A DNA stretch of 64,000 nucleotides from the NCBI GenBank assembly GCA_937873665.1, contig CALMYW010000393.1, forward strand, positions 186,001 through 250,000, given 5' to 3'. Below, piece by piece: positions 61,221-64,000 of this stretch; positions within the stretch are counted from its first letter, which is position 1; each line of letters starts with the position of its first letter. This DNA comes from an uncultured Sphingorhabdus sp. GTDB lineage: Bacteria; Pseudomonadota; Alphaproteobacteria; Sphingomonadales; Sphingomonadaceae. The notes under the pieces are model-generated. The model saw nothing but the letters and a program-made list of their open reading frames with translations, ran no database searches and was not told the DNA's origin. The translations under genes and the position numbers were made by a program.

Positions 61221-61705
61221 AGCGCGTGCAGCGTAGCAGCTTTGCGTATTTCTGATCGGTTTTTGTCCTCGCCGAAATGGATCTTGTCGGCGACCACATC
61301 TTCGGGATCCTTGCCGCGCTCGGCGACCGCAAATACCACAGTTCCTACCGGCTTTTGTGGCGTGCCGCCGTCAGGGCCGGCAACGCCGCTAATCGCAACC
61401 GCAATGTCAGCGCTGCTGCGTTTCAGCGCACCCTGCGCCATCGCCCAGGCGACGGCAATCGATACGGCACCAAAGGTATCGATCAATTCCTCGCTGACCT
61501 TCAAAGTCTTGATCTTGGCTTCATTCGAATAGGTGACGAATCCGGCCTGCAACACCGCGCTGCTGCCCGGGATTTCGGTGATTGCACCTGCAACCAGGCC
61601 TCCAGTGCAGCTTTCGGCTGTCACGATCATACGGCCAGCCGCCTTGTTGGAAGCGACGACCTCCTCAGCGAGTTTGTATACGTCCTTTGGCAGCATGCTG
61701 TTCAC
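61196..61705 (-). CDS. CinA family nicotinamide-nucleotide amidohydrolase
   Basis: A 169-residue PncC/CinA C-terminal-domain protein that deamidates nicotinamide mononucleotide in the NAD salvage pathway. Landmarks are TAESCTGGLVAGAITEIPGSSA with the catalytic Ser-Cys region, GFVTYSNEAKIKTL, and GVAGPDGGTPQKPVGTV. The GTG at 61705 overlaps the preceding stop by four bases (GTGA); the ATG at 61696 is an alternative. It has the amidohydrolase domain only, without the N-terminal ADP-ribose pyrophosphatase domain. Confidence 0.92.
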   Translation of the reverse strand: MNSMLPKDVYKLAEEVVASNKAAGRMIVTAESCTGGLVAGAITEIPGSSAVLQAGFVTYSNEAKIKTLKVSEELIDTFGAVSIAVAWAMAQGALKRSSADIAVAISGVAGPDGGTPQKPVGTVVFAVAERGKDPEDVVADKIHFGEDKNRSEIRKAATLHALQLLLPTP

Positions 61706-62283
61706 GAACCCGCGGCCACGGCGGTAGCGACATAGGGGCAGACGGCAAAATCATCGAGCGGTCGAGCGCTGGATTTTTCACCCTCTCCGGCGTCCTTCTT
61801 CTTGTCTTTCGAGGCGGCGACCAAAATTGCACCCAGCGTCGAAGCAATATTTTCCGCAGACAGGGGCGCAATGGCTGTCCAGATATTATTGGCCGCCTCA
61901 CATGTTTCGGCATCTATGCCTTGCACCAGCATTCCCGGTAACATGCCCTCTACAAAGGGCAATATGGCTGAGCCAGACATCGGAACCGGAAGCTGATCTG
62001 CGAGCATGCGGGCAAGAATTTCACCCGCCGCAACCCTTTCGCGCTCTGCGGAAGATGCATAGCGCGCGGTCAGTTCGGCAGATTGCACCAACAGCCCGGC
62101 ATTTGCCGGAAGGAAAGCCTTGCAGCTTGCTACCGCTTGGCTGTGCAATACGGGAAGCAGTGTTACGGCAACACTCTGAAATTCGCTATTACTCATGCAG
62201 GGCTTGGCTGCACTGGCAGCTATTGCGCCCTGATGGAACCCAAGTGCGGCAAGTGCGACGGCGGTTGCGAACAGTTTTCTCAT
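61702..62283 (-). CDS. Exported hypothetical protein between ispDF and cinA
   Basis: A 193-residue protein with a signal peptide (LFATAVALAALGFHQGAIAA) and four cysteines in the mature part; mostly helical. No family recognised. The ATG at 62283 has AAGGG six bases before. It lies 10 bases after ispDF and overlaps cinA by four bases, so it is probably part of an ispDF-cinA transcript. In sphingomonads this position often holds pgpA, so this may be a replacement (inference from memory of gene order). Confidence 0.6.
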   Translation of the reverse strand: MRKLFATAVALAALGFHQGAIAASAAKPCMSNSEFQSVAVTLLPVLHSQAVASCKAFLPANAGLLVQSAELTARYASSAERERVAAGEILARMLADQLPVPMSGSAILPFVEGMLPGMLVQGIDAETCEAANNIWTAIAPLSAENIASTLGAILVAASKDKKKDAGEGEKSSARPLDDFAVCPYVATAVAAGS

Positions 62284-62293
62284 ATCGAACCCT

Positions 62294-63460
62294 TCACTTA
62301 ACAAGAGTGGCGATTGCTTGCGCAGCTATGCCTTCGCCGCGTCCTGCAAATCCCAATTTTTCTGTTGTTGTTGCTTTTATCGAAACCCGATCGGCCTCGA
62401 TAGCTGCTATCTCGGCAACCCGTGCTTGCATCGCCTTTTTGTGAGGGCCGATCTTGGGCGCTTCGCAAATGATGGTGACGTCAAGATGCGCCACACGAAA
62501 ACCGGCATCGGATGCCAGCTTGACGGCATGGGCAAGGAACCGGTCGGAACTCGCGCCTTTCCATTGTGCATCGCTGGGCGGGAAATGATCACCGATATCA
62601 CCGAGCGCTGCAGCGCCCAGAACCGCATCGGTCAGGGCATGGAGCGCAACGTCAGCATCGCTATGGCCGGCGAGGCCATATTCGTGATCGATACGCAGCC
62701 CGCACAACCACAATTCCTCACCCTTGGCGAAGCGGTGGACGTCATAACCCATGCCGGTTCGGATATCTTGCATCGTTGTCGATTGAACCAACTCACGGTC
62801 AAAGTCATCGGCAAAGGTGAATTTGGCAAGATTTTCATCGCCCTCGACGATTGCGACCTTGAAGCCAGCGGCCATCGCCATTCGGGCATCATCCGTGGGG
62901 ATCTGACCTATGTTCCAACCTTTGTGCGCCTTTGAAATGACGTCATGACGGAAAGCCTGGGGTGTCTGGATCCGGAAAAGATGTTCTCGATCAACGGTTT
63001 CGGTCAAAACACCTTCGGCATTACCGCGAGACAGACTATCGACAACGGGGAGGGCAGGCACTGCGCCGTCGGATGACGTCAATGCATCGAGAAGGCGAGC
63101 AATAACGGCGGAGCTGAGAAACGGTCGCGCTGCATCATGGATGAACGTACATCCAGTAAAGTTAATTTTATCAAGATATTGAATAGCATTATTCACGCTA
63201 TCCCTACGCTCTGCACCACCTGATACGACGATGACGTCATCCAATCCTCCCAAAGCAGCGACGGCGAGGGCATTTTGGTCCGCAGCAACCACCACAATGA
63301 TCGTTTCAAAGGCCGGATGCGCCCGGAATGCCTCGACACTGTGTCGCAACATGGGCTTTCCCCGAACTAAGCGGTATTGCTTGGGAATATGGCCGCCAGA
63401 CCGGCTTCCACTGCCAGCGGCAACAATTATCGCGGCAGCTTCGGGCGGCGGCTTGTCCAT
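62294..63460 (-). CDS. ispDF: Bifunctional IspD/IspF of the MEP pathway
   Basis: Fused enzyme of isoprenoid synthesis, 388 residues from ATG 63460 (a TTG at 63496 is possible). The first half is IspD (4-diphosphocytidyl-2C-methylerythritol synthase): AAIIVAAGSGSRSGGHIPKQY, DAARPFLSS, TVDREHLFRIQTPQAF. The second half is IspF (MECDP synthase): GMGYDVHRFAKGEE, HSDADVALHALTDAVLGAA, GDIGDHFPPSD, TTTEKLGFAGRGEGI. The fusion is usual in alphaproteobacteria. Divergent from dusB. Confidence 0.97.
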   Translation of the reverse strand: MDKPPPEAAAIIVAAGSGSRSGGHIPKQYRLVRGKPMLRHSVEAFRAHPAFETIIVVVAADQNALAVAALGGLDDVIVVSGGAERRDSVNNAIQYLDKINFTGCTFIHDAARPFLSSAVIARLLDALTSSDGAVPALPVVDSLSRGNAEGVLTETVDREHLFRIQTPQAFRHDVISKAHKGWNIGQIPTDDARMAMAAGFKVAIVEGDENLAKFTFADDFDRELVQSTTMQDIRTGMGYDVHRFAKGEELWLCGLRIDHEYGLAGHSDADVALHALTDAVLGAAALGDIGDHFPPSDAQWKGASSDRFLAHAVKLASDAGFRVAHLDVTIICEAPKIGPHKKAMQARVAEIAAIEADRVSIKATTTEKLGFAGRGEGIAAQAIATLVK

Positions 63461-63566
63461 GTGCCGCGCCGTAAACGTTGCAGGCTTGCGCGCCAAGGCG
63501 AATATCGCTAGGGCGCTGCCTAAATTTTAGGCAGTTACGTACTGCAAAACAATTTTCGAGATACAG

Positions 63567-64000
63567 ATGAAGCTCAAACCCATCCAGATCGGCCCGCTGG
63601 AAATTGCATGTCCGGTGGTGCTCGCACCAATGACCGGCGTGACCGACATGCCTTTCCGCACGCTTGTGCGCCGTTTCGGCTCGGGTCTGAACGTAACCGA
63701 GATGATCGCCAGCCAGGCGATGATCCGCGAAACCCGTCAGTCACTGCAGAAGGCGGCCTGGCATATGTCCGAAGAGCCGGTGTCGATGCAGCTAGCCGGC
63801 TGCGGCCCCAAGGAAATGGCAGAGGCAGCCAAGCTCAACGAAGATCGTGGTGCGGCCATTATCGACATCAATATGGGCTGCCCGGTGAAAAAGGTGGTCA
63901 ATGGCGATGCCGGTTCGGCGCTGATGCGTGACCTTCCGCTCGCCGCCAGCCTGATTGAAGCGACCGTAAAGGCGGTTTCGGTACCCGTCACCGTCAAAAT
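63567..64000 (+). CDS. dusB: tRNA-dihydrouridine synthase DusB, 5' part
   Basis: The N-terminal 144 residues of DusB, truncated by the right edge. ATG at 63567 (MKLKPIQIGPLEIACPVVLA). The FMN-binding TIM-barrel start APMTGVTDMPFR, the MQLAGCGPKEMAEAA strand and the catalytic Cys105 in DINMGCPVKKVVNG are visible. It reduces uridines in the D-loop of tRNA. In alphaproteobacteria ntrB and ntrC often follow it, outside the window. Confidence 0.93.
   Translation, partial: MKLKPIQIGPLEIACPVVLAPMTGVTDMPFRTLVRRFGSGLNVTEMIASQAMIRETRQSLQKAAWHMSEEPVSMQLAGCGPKEMAEAAKLNEDRGAAIIDINMGCPVKKVVNGDAGSALMRDLPLAASLIEATVKAVSVPVTVK

Overview
The window looks like a chromosomal segment of an alphaproteobacterium, most likely a sphingomonad (Sphingomonadaceae, Sphingorhabdus/Sphingopyxis-like). 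This is judged from gene content and order: yqeY-dnaG-rpoD, a PdhB with an N-terminal lipoyl domain, a fused ispDF next to dusB, lipA-ratA-cinA, DUF4170, small envelope-stress genes, TonB-receptor and P450 clusters, and the CCCTGAGCCTGTCG type of inverted repeat. No replication origin, rRNA, CRISPR array, transposase or phage integrase was seen. Both window edges cut genes (recG at the left, dusB at the right), and no stretch longer than about 300 bases lacks a gene.

Left part (0-14 kb): the recG 3' end, a PilZ protein, tyrS, a DOMON-like protein, a NamZ-type muramidase and an MFS carrier. Then comes a CoxE-like VWA protein and its MoxR ATPase, separated by a soluble chemotaxis receptor. A conserved hypothetical gene and the macromolecular synthesis operon yqeY-dnaG-rpoD follow. 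Middle-left (14-27 kb): carA and carB are split by two small AT-rich coupled genes. After them come greA, a rhomboid protease, DUF4170 behind a striking leader palindrome, a four-gene DUF883/holin-like envelope operon, eno, ftsB, pdhA and pdhB.

Middle (27-44 kb): three Tad-type pseudopilin genes, a divergent squalene/phytoene-synthase relative, an EF-hand protein, trmFO, nnrD, a lysoplasmalogenase, and a hypothetical gene whose 3' end has been rewritten by a palindromic repeat. These are followed by an AT-rich DUF4145 gene, gyrA, a TPR-like exported protein, an Lrp regulator, and a degenerate histidine kinase followed closely by a WalW-like deacetylase. Two tRNAs lie at 44.2-44.4 kb.

Right part (44-64 kb): a minus-strand oxidation cluster reads TonB receptor, AraC regulator, P450, rubredoxin, Zn-alcohol dehydrogenase, aldehyde dehydrogenase. 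It probably imports a hydrophobic compound, hydroxylates it, and oxidises the alcohol to an acid. Then come an M28 peptidase with a small lipoprotein, ettA, a dispersed repeat, putP, an M14-like exported peptidase candidate, a PNPOx-like protein, an exported hypothetical, carbonic anhydrase, and the lipA-ratA / cinA-hypothetical-ispDF / dusB block.

The best candidates for something new are the two-gene cassette inside carAB (a two-helix membrane protein plus a possible Cas2/SinR-like small protein); the rubredoxin gene overlapping the P450; and near-identical leader motifs in front of the VWA and MoxR genes, with CtrA-like sites in front of the receptor and Tad genes.
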